A DNA stretch of 64,000 bases from the NCBI GenBank assembly GCA_051025295.1, contig JBMGJV010000009.1. The stretch is one strand, 5' to 3'. This document shows positions 35,736 to 43,818 of this stretch, piece after piece. How positions within the stretch are numbered: the stretch's first letter is position 1; the number at the start of each line of letters is the position of its first letter. A program made the translations under genes and the position numbers. The stretch is from KBS-83 sp051025295 (GTDB lineage: Bacteria; Acidobacteriota; Terriglobia; Terriglobales; Acidobacteriaceae). The notes under the pieces are model-generated. The model worked only from the letters and a program-made list of their open reading frames with translations, was not told the DNA's origin and made no database searches.

Positions 35736-35770
35736 AGCAAGAGGCCCGCCGTATGGCCGGGCCTCTTGCT
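35736..35770 (-). terminator. Terminator of the minus-strand barrel gene
   Basis: Perfect 13-bp arms AGCAAGAGGCCCG / CGGGCCTCTTGCT around a 9-base loop, 15 bases past the minus-strand stop at 35786. Only a weak T-rich tract (TGTTTCTG) follows on the minus strand. Confidence 0.7.
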
Positions 35771-35785
35771 GAGTTGTGCCGCTGC

Positions 35786-36439
35786 TTAGAAGTGGTACGC
35801 GATGCCGACCGCGGGCGCTGAGATGTTGTAGTAGCGCTTGGTGTCGAAGTCGCTGAAGCCGAAGTTCGGAGCCTTGACGATGATGCCGCGATACTCCGCG
35901 CGAATGTCGAAGCTGGGGCTGAGCTCGTAGGCGATGCCGCCGCCGTAGAGCGCGCCGATGTTGGTCGTGCGCTTCGGCCCGAAGCGCGTGGTCCCGGAGC
36001 TATCCAGCCCGCTGAACATAAAGCCACCAACGCCGGCTTCGGCGAACGGATTCAGGTTCCGAAAGTGGAAGTTCAGGACGTACGCGGCAGAGATCTCCTG
36101 CATGCGCGTGTGCACGTCATTGTTGAGCGTGCTGGTCTTGAAGTTGGTGTAGTACTGCGCCCACTGATAGTTCACTTCGAGGGCGCTACGCGGCGTCACC
36201 ATGTAGCGGTAGCTCGCCAGTACACCAGGACCGTAGCAGTTGCCGCCCTTCGACTTCGGTGCACTCGAAGAGATGGCGATCGTGGGCGCGTAGCATCCCG
36301 ACTGGTAGACCGCTTGTCCGGTCACATACGGCGGAACCACCAACGTGCCGCTGACGCTTGCATCCTGGCGGCTCTCCTGCCCCCAGCTCGCTGTCGCCAA
36401 GACTGGCAACAGCAGTAACAGCAACGAAATCTTCTTCAT
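35786..36439 (-). CDS. Outer-membrane beta-barrel protein
   Basis: 217-residue exported protein with signal peptide 'ISLLLLLLPVLATASWGQ', beta strands such as 'SALEVNYQWAQYYTNF', 'NPFAEAGVGGFMFSG' and 'FDIRAEYRGIIVKAPNF', and a C-terminal Phe ('GIAYHF'). It resembles the preceding barrel in layout but shares little sequence, and is convergent with it. Two Cys (QSGCYAP, GGNCYGP) could form a disulphide near the second extracellular loop. The specific role is unknown. Confidence 0.78.
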   Translation of the reverse strand: MKKISLLLLLLPVLATASWGQESRQDASVSGTLVVPPYVTGQAVYQSGCYAPTIAISSSAPKSKGGNCYGPGVLASYRYMVTPRSALEVNYQWAQYYTNFKTSTLNNDVHTRMQEISAAYVLNFHFRNLNPFAEAGVGGFMFSGLDSSGTTRFGPKRTTNIGALYGGGIAYELSPSFDIRAEYRGIIVKAPNFGFSDFDTKRYYNISAPAVGIAYHF

Positions 36440-36580
36440 TCAGTCCTGAACCTCTACGCGTGGAGCACGGCACCGCATCGCGCCGGCGCTTCCCGGACGG
36501 CCAAAGTCACAACAGGTTTGATCCTGGCGTTCTGACCAATTGTACCTGCCGTTTCTCTTCCCTGCGGCGCGCTCTGCCGC

Positions 36581-37501
36581 TCACGCCGGGTCAACCGTGA
36601 ACAGGAACGGTCGTCCATGCTCCTGCGAATAGGCTCGCACCGCCTGCAGGAACGCTACCGCCGAGTGGGACAGCATCGCATCGCGGCGGTGGACCAGGCG
36701 AAGCTGACGCTCCAGCCGGACCTCAGGGATCGGTACCTTGACCAGCTCGCCGGCTTCGATCTCCTGCGCCGCGGCCAGCTCCGGCAGAAACGCGACGCCG
36801 TTGCCCATCGCGACAAAGCGCTTCACCGCCTCGAGGCTCGGCAGCTCTACCCCAATGTTGAGCGGCGTCTTGTGCTGCTCAAAGGTCGCGATGATCTGCC
36901 GCCGCAGTGGCGACGCGACGTTGTGCGCAACAAAGTTCTGCGCGCCCAGCTCGCGCAGCGGCACGCGTTTCCTGCCGGCCAGCGGGTGCTTTGCATGGAC
37001 CACGAACGCCACGCCATCCAGATAAACGAGCGTCGAGCGAAACTGCTCCGGGTCCGGACGGAACGAGAGCACGCCCAGTTCCGCGCGACGGGTCAGCAAA
37101 TCCTCCGGCACGCGGCTCGCAAGCGTGCGCTGCACAGAGAGCGACACATGCGGCGCGACGCGCCGGAAGCGATCGAGCAGCGGCAGCAGGTAGAGCGTGG
37201 TGTACTCGTTGGCCGCGAGGCTCAGGTGGCCGCGTTCGAGGCGCTTCAGCTCGCGGACGGCGCTCTCCGCCTCGACACGCAGCCCCACCATGCGGCTGGC
37301 ATAGTCGCGCAGCACATCGCCTGCCGCCGTGAGCGAGCCGTCACGCTGCGCGCGGTCGAACAGCGGCTCACCTAACTCGACTTCGAGTTTGCGGATGACC
37401 TGGCTGACCGCTGGCTGCGTGCGGGACAGCCGCTGCGCCGCGCGGGAGAAGCTGCGCTCTTCGACAACGGCGAGAAAAGTTTCCAGTTGCTGCAGGTCCA
37501 T
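36581..37501 (-). CDS. LysR-family transcriptional regulator, divergent from leuA
   Basis: 306-residue LTTR. The winged HTH occupies residues 1-60 ('METFLAVVEERSFSRAA'-type helix: LETFLAVVEERSFSRAAQRL, then SRTQPAVSQVIRKLEVEL). The substrate-binding domain follows (about 90-295). Position immediately divergent from leuA, with only 122 bases between start codons and shared palindromes and repeats there, makes regulation of the branched-chain amino-acid cluster the simplest inference, with a pathway intermediate such as 2-isopropylmalate as possible effector. Related CysB/CbbR-type alternatives cannot be excluded. Its start codon lies inside the first CATAAGAGAA repeat. Confidence 0.9.
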   Translation of the reverse strand: MDLQQLETFLAVVEERSFSRAAQRLSRTQPAVSQVIRKLEVELGEPLFDRAQRDGSLTAAGDVLRDYASRMVGLRVEAESAVRELKRLERGHLSLAANEYTTLYLLPLLDRFRRVAPHVSLSVQRTLASRVPEDLLTRRAELGVLSFRPDPEQFRSTLVYLDGVAFVVHAKHPLAGRKRVPLRELGAQNFVAHNVASPLRRQIIATFEQHKTPLNIGVELPSLEAVKRFVAMGNGVAFLPELAAAQEIEAGELVKVPIPEVRLERQLRLVHRRDAMLSHSAVAFLQAVRAYSQEHGRPFLFTVDPA

Positions 37502-37548
37502 AAGAGAAGCTCGCGGCCCCGCTTTCGCAGAGGGGCCACATAAGAGAA
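37499..37548. repeat. CATAAGAGAA direct repeat pair in the lysR-leuA region
   Basis: Identical decamers CATAAGAGAA at 37499-37508 (covering the lysR start codon on the other strand) and 37539-37548, 40 bases apart. Between them a GGCCCC/GGGGCC hairpin (37515-37537) can form. A third exact copy is just before ilvC (46333-46342). In DNA this GC-rich, three copies confined to one pathway suggest a regulator-binding sequence. Confidence 0.45.
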
Positions 37549-37576
37549 ACTAATCATAACTCCAATAACAATAAAT

Positions 37577-37589
37577 TTGCATTATGCAA
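37577..37589. promoter_or_regulatory. LysR-type T-N11-A palindrome upstream of leuA
   Basis: TTGCATTATGCAA is a perfect 6-1-6 palindrome that fits the LTTR consensus T-N11-A. It is 34 bases before the chosen leuA start, in an AT-rich stretch likely to hold the leuA promoter. Confidence 0.45.
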
Positions 37590-37623
37590 CATGATCCCCC
37601 AAGATGGTGTTCGAGGACTCTCC

Positions 37624-38853
37624 ATGGCGAACCAAGACGGAATGGCAGGGGCCGGCCCGCAGGCAGGTCCCTGCGACCGCATCATCTTCTTTGACACCAC
37701 GTTGCGCGACGGCGAGCAGTCACCCGGCTGCAGCATGACGACTGCCGAAAAGATCGAGATGGCGCATGCTCTTGAAGATCTCGGCGTCGATATTCTCGAG
37801 GCCGGCTTCGCGATCTCCTCCGATGGCGACTTCAATGCGATCCGCGCGATCAGCAAAGCAGTCAGCCGTCCGATTGTCGCCTCACTCGCGCGCGCCCGCT
37901 CGCTCGATGTCGAACGCGCAGCGCGTTCACTCGACCTCGCGAAGCGCGCCCGCATTCATACATTCCTCGCCAGCTCCGACCTGCACCTTGAAGTGAAGCT
38001 GAAGATCACGCGACAGCAGGCGCTCGACCAGGCAGTCGCCGCGGTGCGCCAGGCGCGCAGCTACGTCGATGACGTGGAGTTCTCTGCGGAGGACGCGACG
38101 CGCAGCGACATCGATTATCTTGCTGAACTCGTCGCCGCCACGATCGATGCAGGTGCCACCACCATCAACCTGCCCGACACAGTCGGCTATTCAACCCCAG
38201 ATGACTACGCCCTGATGTTCACGGAGATTCTGCGCCGCGTTCCTGCAGCCGCGGGCATAACGCTGTCGGCGCATTGCCATGACGATCTCGGCATGGCCGT
38301 CGCCAACAGCCTAGCCTCGCTGGGCGCCGGGGTGCGGCAGATCGAATGCACCATCAATGGCATCGGCGAGCGCGCCGGCAACGCCGCACTTGAAGAGATC
38401 GCTGCGGCCTTGATGGTGCGGCGCGACAAGTACCCTTATCGGCACTCGCTCGACAATGCACTGCTCTACTCGACCAGCCAGATGCTGGGCGAGCGCATCA
38501 GCTTCCGGCCTGCGCCGAACAAAGCAGTGGTGGGCGCAAATGCGTTCGCGCATGAGGCTGGCATTCATCAGCACGGCATGCTCGCGAACCCACTCACCTA
38601 CGAGATCATGACGCCGGCCTCTGTCGGTGTGCCGTCGAACAGCATGGTGCTGGGCAAGCACTCCGGCCGGCACGCGCTCTCGCACCGCCTCAGTGAACTC
38701 GGGCATACGCTCACCGCCGAGCAGCTCGATGCGTTCTATCACCGCTTCGTCGAACTGGCGGATCGCAAGAAGGCAGTCTATGACCAGGACCTGATCGCGC
38801 TGGCAGCACAGGTCAGCACACCCGCACTTGTGGCGGTCGAGGCAGCGCAATGA
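37624..38853 (+). CDS. leuA: 2-isopropylmalate synthase, catalytic domain only
   Basis: 409-residue alpha-isopropylmalate synthase condensing acetyl-CoA with 2-oxoisovalerate. The HMGL-like barrel begins 'IIFFDTTLRDGEQSPGCSMT', includes 'LPDTVGYSTPDDYALMF', 'LSAHCHDDLGMAVANSLASL' (metal His) and 'GIGERAGNAALEEIAAAL', followed by the linker 'GKHSGRHALSHRLSELG'. The chain ends about residue 409, so the C-terminal LeuA dimer (leucine-sensing) domain of ordinary 510-residue enzymes is missing. Start ATG 37624 is chosen for CGAGGA at 37612-37617; ATG 37591 is in frame. Homocitrate synthase is an alternative, but the downstream leuBCD context argues for LeuA. Confidence 0.9.
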   Translation: MANQDGMAGAGPQAGPCDRIIFFDTTLRDGEQSPGCSMTTAEKIEMAHALEDLGVDILEAGFAISSDGDFNAIRAISKAVSRPIVASLARARSLDVERAARSLDLAKRARIHTFLASSDLHLEVKLKITRQQALDQAVAAVRQARSYVDDVEFSAEDATRSDIDYLAELVAATIDAGATTINLPDTVGYSTPDDYALMFTEILRRVPAAAGITLSAHCHDDLGMAVANSLASLGAGVRQIECTINGIGERAGNAALEEIAAALMVRRDKYPYRHSLDNALLYSTSQMLGERISFRPAPNKAVVGANAFAHEAGIHQHGMLANPLTYEIMTPASVGVPSNSMVLGKHSGRHALSHRLSELGHTLTAEQLDAFYHRFVELADRKKAVYDQDLIALAAQVSTPALVAVEAAQ

Positions 38854-39959
38854 AGCTGAAAGTTTTGGTAGTCGCCGGCGACGGCATCGGTCCTGAGGTC
38901 ACGCGCGAAGCCGTGCGCGTGCTGCGCAGTGTGGCCGATGCGGGTGGTCATGAGTTCACGTTTACCGACGCGCTGATCGGCGGAGCCGCGATTCGCGCCG
39001 AGGGCACCCCGCTCCCGGCGAAGACGCTCGAGCAGGCGAAGGCGAGCGATGCTGTGCTGCTTGGCGCTGTCGGCGGTAACGAGTTCAACTCGCTGCCGCC
39101 CGATCGCCGGCCCGAGGCGGGCCTGTTGCAACTCCGCCAGGCGCTCGGCGGCTTTGCCAATCTGCGGCCCGCGTTTGCCCATCCTGCGCTCGCTGCCAAT
39201 TCCCCACTCCGGCCGGAGGTTATCGAAGGGGCAGACATCCTGTTCGTGCGTGAGCTGCTCGGCGGCCTCTACTTTGGCCAGCCGCGCGGCTGGCAGCGCG
39301 AAACCAACTCCGCCTGGAACACGATGCGCTACACGCGCGATGAGGTCGCCCGCGTCGCTCGCATCGCCTTCGAGCTGGCCATGCAGCGACGGCGCAAGCT
39401 CACCTCGGTCGATAAGGCGAACGTGCTCGAGACTTCGCAGCTCTGGCGCGCCACAGTCACCGAGATCGCACAGCAATACCCGCAGGTCACGCTCGAGCAC
39501 CAGTACGTCGACGCCTGTGCCATGCACCTGATGAATACGCCTCGCAATTTCGACGTCGTTCTCACAGAGAACCTCTTTGGTGACATTCTTTCGGACGAGT
39601 CGGGCGTTATCACGGGTTCGCTCGGCATGCTGCCGTCTGCCACGATCGGTGGTGCTGTCAACCTGTACGAGCCGGTGCACGGCTCAGCGCCGGACATTGC
39701 GGGGAAGGGCATTGCGAATCCGCTTGGCGCCATCCTGACCGCGGCCATGCTGCTGCGTCACTCGGCACATTTGGAAGCAGAAGCGCAGGCCGTCGAAGCA
39801 GCCGTGCGCAGCGCGCTCGAGAGCGGGCATCGCACCGCCGACCTGCTTCGCGCCGGCGACCCGCGCCAGGCTGCCAGTTCCACGCAGGAGATGGCGGCGC
39901 TGGTAAACAGTATCCTGAATGACACGCTCGAGCGGCACCAGTCGCTGCACGCTGTCTAG
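38850..39959 (+). CDS. leuB: 3-isopropylmalate dehydrogenase
   Basis: 369-residue NAD-dependent dehydrogenase producing 2-oxoisocaproate. Typical features: 'VVAGDGIGPEVTREAVRVLR', 'LRPAFAHPAL', 'VRELLGGLYFGQPRG' (the IPMDH substrate loop, absent from the paralogous isocitrate enzyme at 11917), 'DNxxD'-type metal region 'NLFGDILSDESGVITGSLGM', and 'HGSAPDIAGKGIANPLGA'. Its ATG overlaps the leuA stop as ATGA, implying translational coupling. Confidence 0.95.
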   Translation: MKLKVLVVAGDGIGPEVTREAVRVLRSVADAGGHEFTFTDALIGGAAIRAEGTPLPAKTLEQAKASDAVLLGAVGGNEFNSLPPDRRPEAGLLQLRQALGGFANLRPAFAHPALAANSPLRPEVIEGADILFVRELLGGLYFGQPRGWQRETNSAWNTMRYTRDEVARVARIAFELAMQRRRKLTSVDKANVLETSQLWRATVTEIAQQYPQVTLEHQYVDACAMHLMNTPRNFDVVLTENLFGDILSDESGVITGSLGMLPSATIGGAVNLYEPVHGSAPDIAGKGIANPLGAILTAAMLLRHSAHLEAEAQAVEAAVRSALESGHRTADLLRAGDPRQAASSTQEMAALVNSILNDTLERHQSLHAV

Positions 39960-39992
39960 CTCTCCACTTTCGCAACGAGGAATCGAAGCTTC

Positions 39993-41459
39993 ATGTCACA
40001 GCCGCAAACACTTTTCGAGAAGGTCTGGCAGAAGCATGTCGTCGCCGAGCCCGCGGGCGAGCCGACGCTGCTCTACATCGACCTGCACCTCGTGCACGAG
40101 GTAACCTCGCCCCAGGCCTTCGAAGGCCTGCGTCTCACCAACCGTCTCCTGCGCCGTCCGGATCGTCATATCGCAACGGTGGATCACAGTGTGCCCACCA
40201 CCAGCGTGCAGGATCGGCTGGTGATCGCTGACCAGATTGCCGCGCGCCAGGTGGAAGCGCTGCGCCGCAACTGCGCCGAGTTCGGCGTCGAATTCTTCGA
40301 CGTGCAGGATGCAAGCCAGGGCATCGTGCACATGATCGGGCCAGAGCTGGGCGCCACCAAGCCCGGCATGACCATCGTCTGCGGCGATTCGCACACCTCC
40401 ACGCACGGCGCGTTTGGGGCACTCGCCTTCGGCATCGGCACCTCGGAGGTCGAACATGTAATGGCGACCCAGACGCTGCCGCAGTCGAAGCCACGCACAT
40501 TCCTCATCCGCGTGGAAGGTGACCTGCCCGCCGGCGTCACCGCGAAGGACATCATCCTCGACATCATTGGCCGCATCGGCACCGACGGCGCGACCGGCTA
40601 TGTCGTCGAGTACGCGGGTTCAGCCATTCGCGCGCTCTCCATGGAAGAGCGCATGACGGTGTGCAACATGAGCATCGAAGCGGGCGCGCGCGCCGGCATG
40701 ATTGCCGCCGACGAAACGACGTTCGCCTACCTCAAGGGCCGGCGCTTCTCTCCGCACGGAGAGGCATGGGACGACGCCGTTGCGGAGTGGCGTACGTTGC
40801 GCTCCGATGAGGGCGCGCCGTTCGACCGCGAGCTTGTCATCGATGCCGCCGACCTGGCGCCGAGCGTCACCTGGGGCACATCGCCCGGCATGGTCACACG
40901 GATCGACAGCACCGTTCCCGCACTCGAAAGTACGGCCAGTGAAGCCGACCGTAAGAGCTATCAGCGCGCGCTCGAGTACATGGACCTGAAGCCCGGTCTG
41001 CCGATGGAAGCAATCGCGGTCGACCGCGTCTTTATCGGCTCCTGCACGAATGCGCGCATCAATGATCTGCGCGCTGCTGCCGGGGTCGTGCGTGGACATC
41101 ACGTCGCCACCACGGTGCGCGCAATGGTCGTCCCCGGATCGCAGGATGTGAAGCAGCAGGCGGAGAAGGAAGGGCTTGATCGCATCTTCCTCGACGCAGG
41201 ATTCGAGTGGCGCGAGCCGGGCTGCTCCATGTGTCTGGGCATGAACCCGGACATCCTTGCACCCGGCGAGCGCTGCGCGTCCACCAGCAATCGCAATTTT
41301 GAGGGTCGCCAGGGCCGCGGCGGACGGACGCATCTGCTCTCACCCGTGATGGCCGCGGCAGCCGCGATCACCGGGCACCTCACTGATATCCGGAAGTGGC
41401 CTGCAGCGGCATCGCCCGCGGCTGCGGAGCCCGCTTTCGCGAAAGAAGGAGCCCGCTGA
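39993..41459 (+). CDS. leuC: 3-isopropylmalate dehydratase, large subunit
   Basis: 488-residue aconitase-family subunit. 'TLFEKVWQKHVV' and 'LLYIDLHLVHEVTSPQAFEG' open the chain, and the [4Fe-4S] ligand Cys residues lie in 'FIGSCTNARINDLRAAA' and 'FEWREPGCSMCLGMNPD'. With LeuD it isomerises 2- to 3-isopropylmalate. An Ala/Pro-rich tail closes the chain. GAGGAA sits 20 bases upstream; leuD starts 1 base after the stop. Confidence 0.96.
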   Translation: MSQPQTLFEKVWQKHVVAEPAGEPTLLYIDLHLVHEVTSPQAFEGLRLTNRLLRRPDRHIATVDHSVPTTSVQDRLVIADQIAARQVEALRRNCAEFGVEFFDVQDASQGIVHMIGPELGATKPGMTIVCGDSHTSTHGAFGALAFGIGTSEVEHVMATQTLPQSKPRTFLIRVEGDLPAGVTAKDIILDIIGRIGTDGATGYVVEYAGSAIRALSMEERMTVCNMSIEAGARAGMIAADETTFAYLKGRRFSPHGEAWDDAVAEWRTLRSDEGAPFDRELVIDAADLAPSVTWGTSPGMVTRIDSTVPALESTASEADRKSYQRALEYMDLKPGLPMEAIAVDRVFIGSCTNARINDLRAAAGVVRGHHVATTVRAMVVPGSQDVKQQAEKEGLDRIFLDAGFEWREPGCSMCLGMNPDILAPGERCASTSNRNFEGRQGRGGRTHLLSPVMAAAAAITGHLTDIRKWPAAASPAAAEPAFAKEGAR

Positions 41460-41460
41460 T

Positions 41461-42096
41461 ATGGAGCCGATTCGCACGTTCACCAGCACCGCTGCGCCGC
41501 TGCCCTTCCCCAACATCGACACCGATCAGATCATTCCCAAGCAGTTTTTGAAACGCATCGAGCGCACCGGCTACGGTGATTTCCTGTTCTACGATTGGCG
41601 TCGCATCCAGGATGGAACGCATGCCGGCGAGCCCAACCCGGAGTTCGTGCTGAACAAACCAGAGCATCGCAGCGCGCAGATCCTGCTGGCAGAGAAAAAC
41701 TTCGGCTGCGGCTCCTCACGCGAGCACGCTGCGTGGGCGATCCAGCAGTACGGCTTTCGCGCAGTGATCGCGCCCAGCTTCGCCGACATCTTCTATTCGA
41801 ACGCCGGCAAGAACGGCATCGTGCTCGTGCGCCTCACCGAAGCCGAAGTGCACACGCTGCTCGACCGCGTCACACAGAATGCGCAGCACGCGATCACCAT
41901 CGACCTCGAACAGCAGACTGTGACCGATGCCGCTGGCTTTCATGCGCACTTCGAAATGGATCCCTTCCGTAAGGAATGTTTGCTGCATGGCCTCGATGAC
42001 ATCGGGCTGACACTGCGTCACGCTGCCGCGCTCGATGCGTACGAGCAGCAGCATGATCGGGAACCCTGGTTTGCGCCAAAGGCAGGTATCGCATGA
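41461..42096 (+). CDS. leuD: 3-isopropylmalate dehydratase, small subunit
   Basis: 211-residue swivel-domain subunit pairing with LeuC. Recognisable motifs: 'LPFPNIDTDQIIPKQFLKRI', 'ILLAEKNFGCGSSREHAAWA' and 'AVIAPSFADIFYSNAGKNGI'. AAGAAGGAG precedes the ATG, and the last 4 bases overlap ilvD (ATGA). Confidence 0.96.
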   Translation: MEPIRTFTSTAAPLPFPNIDTDQIIPKQFLKRIERTGYGDFLFYDWRRIQDGTHAGEPNPEFVLNKPEHRSAQILLAEKNFGCGSSREHAAWAIQQYGFRAVIAPSFADIFYSNAGKNGIVLVRLTEAEVHTLLDRVTQNAQHAITIDLEQQTVTDAAGFHAHFEMDPFRKECLLHGLDDIGLTLRHAAALDAYEQQHDREPWFAPKAGIA

Positions 42097-43796
42097 GCAG
42101 CACAACGCACACGAACGGAGCCAAGCGACGCTCCGCCGCACTGACCGAGGGGCCGAGCCGGGCCGCTGCCCGCTCCTATCTGCGCGGCGTCGGGTTCAGC
42201 AAAGACGATCTGCACAAGCCCATCATCGGCATTGCCAACACATGGACCGAGATCGGCACCTGCAACGTGCATCTGCGCGACATCGCCGAGGCCGTGAAGC
42301 AGGGCATTCGCGAAGCCGGCGGCACTCCGATGGAGTTCAACACGATCACTATCTCGGACGGAATCACGATGGGCACGCCGGGCATGAAGGCATCGCTCAT
42401 CTCGCGTGAGGTGATCGCCGACTCGGTCGAGCTGGTGGCGCGCGGGAATCTATTTGACGGCATAGTCTGTATCGCTGGTTGTGACAAGAACATGCCGGGC
42501 ACCATCATGGCCATGTGCCGCCTCGACATCCCTGGGCTGATGCTCTACGGCGGCTCGATCGCGCCCGGCAAGCTGAAGCAGCCGGATGGCAGCCTGGTCG
42601 ACATCACCATTCAAAATGTCTTCGAAGCGATCGGCTCGCACGCGGCCGGCCGCATCACGGACGAGCAGCTCGAAGCGGTCGAAGCCGCAGCCTGCCCTGG
42701 CCCGGGCGCCTGCGGCGGCCAGTTCACGGCCAACACCATGGCGATGGCCGGCGAGTTCCTCGGCATCTCACCCATTCAAATCTCGGGCGTGCCAGCCACA
42801 CACCCGGAGAAGTTCTCATCCAGCCGCGAAGCTGGCCGGCTGGTGATGGAGCTGGTGCGTCGTGACCTCCGGCCATCGCAGATCATCACGCGGCAGGCGC
42901 TCGAGAACGCCATCGCCGCGGTCTGCGCGTCCGGCGGCTCCACCAATGCCGTGCTGCACCTCATCGCCATCGCGCGCGAGATGGGCCTCGAGCTCACGAT
43001 GGAAGACTTCGACCGCATCAGCGAGCAGACGCCACTCATCTGCGATCTGACCCCCGGCGGCAAGTACGTCGCTAAGGACTACCAGGAGGCCGGCGGCTCA
43101 CGCGTACTGGCGAAGCGCCTGCTCGATCGCGGGCAGCTTCAGGACACCATGACGGTGACATGCCGCTCGCTCCACGAGGAGGCGAACGCAGCAGAGGAGA
43201 CACCCGGCCAGGTCGTGATCCGCGCATGGGATCAGCCTCTCAAAGCAGTCGGCGGCCTTGTGATTCTGCGCGGCAATCTTGCGGCCGACGGATGCGTAGT
43301 CAAGGTCGCAGGGCACGAGCGCCTCTTTCATCGCGGGCCGGCGCGCGTCTTCGACAGCGAAGACGATTGCTTCGCTGCGGTCGAATCCGGACAGATTCGC
43401 CCGAACGACGTGCTGGTGATCCGCTACGAAGGTCCGCGCGGCGGCCCAGGCATGCGCGAGATGCTTGCCGTCACGGCTGCGATCAAGGGCATCCCGGAGC
43501 TCTCTGACACGGTCGCATTGCTCACGGACGGCCGCTTCTCCGGTGCGACGCGCGGCCTGATGGCAGGCCACGTTGCCCCCGAGGCGCAGCTTGGCGGCAC
43601 CATCGCTGCCGTACGCGAAGGGGATTCGATCGTCTTTGATATTCCCAACCGCAAGCTCACGCTCGAGGTGCCGGACGCTGCGATTGCAGCCCGACTGAAG
43701 GCATGGCATGCGCCGGAGCCGCGCTACAAATCCGGGGTGTTCCGCAAATACGCGAATACAGTCAGCTCCGCCTCGCTTGGTGCAGTGACGCAGTAG
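42093..43796 (+). CDS. ilvD: Dihydroxy-acid dehydratase
   Basis: 567-residue Fe-S dehydratase giving 2-oxoisovalerate and 2-oxo-3-methylvalerate. Conserved Cys in 'VCIAGCDKNMPGTIMAMCRL' and 'PGPGACGGQFTANTMAMAGE', then 'ASGGSTNAVLHLIAIA' and 'GRFSGATRGLMAGHVAPEA'. Length is typical. It starts within leuD and is the link between leu and ilv genes in the cluster. Confidence 0.96.
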   Translation: MSSTTHTNGAKRRSAALTEGPSRAAARSYLRGVGFSKDDLHKPIIGIANTWTEIGTCNVHLRDIAEAVKQGIREAGGTPMEFNTITISDGITMGTPGMKASLISREVIADSVELVARGNLFDGIVCIAGCDKNMPGTIMAMCRLDIPGLMLYGGSIAPGKLKQPDGSLVDITIQNVFEAIGSHAAGRITDEQLEAVEAAACPGPGACGGQFTANTMAMAGEFLGISPIQISGVPATHPEKFSSSREAGRLVMELVRRDLRPSQIITRQALENAIAAVCASGGSTNAVLHLIAIAREMGLELTMEDFDRISEQTPLICDLTPGGKYVAKDYQEAGGSRVLAKRLLDRGQLQDTMTVTCRSLHEEANAAEETPGQVVIRAWDQPLKAVGGLVILRGNLAADGCVVKVAGHERLFHRGPARVFDSEDDCFAAVESGQIRPNDVLVIRYEGPRGGPGMREMLAVTAAIKGIPELSDTVALLTDGRFSGATRGLMAGHVAPEAQLGGTIAAVREGDSIVFDIPNRKLTLEVPDAAIAARLKAWHAPEPRYKSGVFRKYANTVSSASLGAVTQ

Positions 43797-43818
43797 ACAG
43801 ACAGGAAAGGTGCGCACG

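Noticed and set aside
36516..36528. GTTTGATCCTGGC resembles the 5' end of 16S rRNA
   Set aside because: Only a 13-base match; no rRNA sequence follows, and it is between two protein genes.
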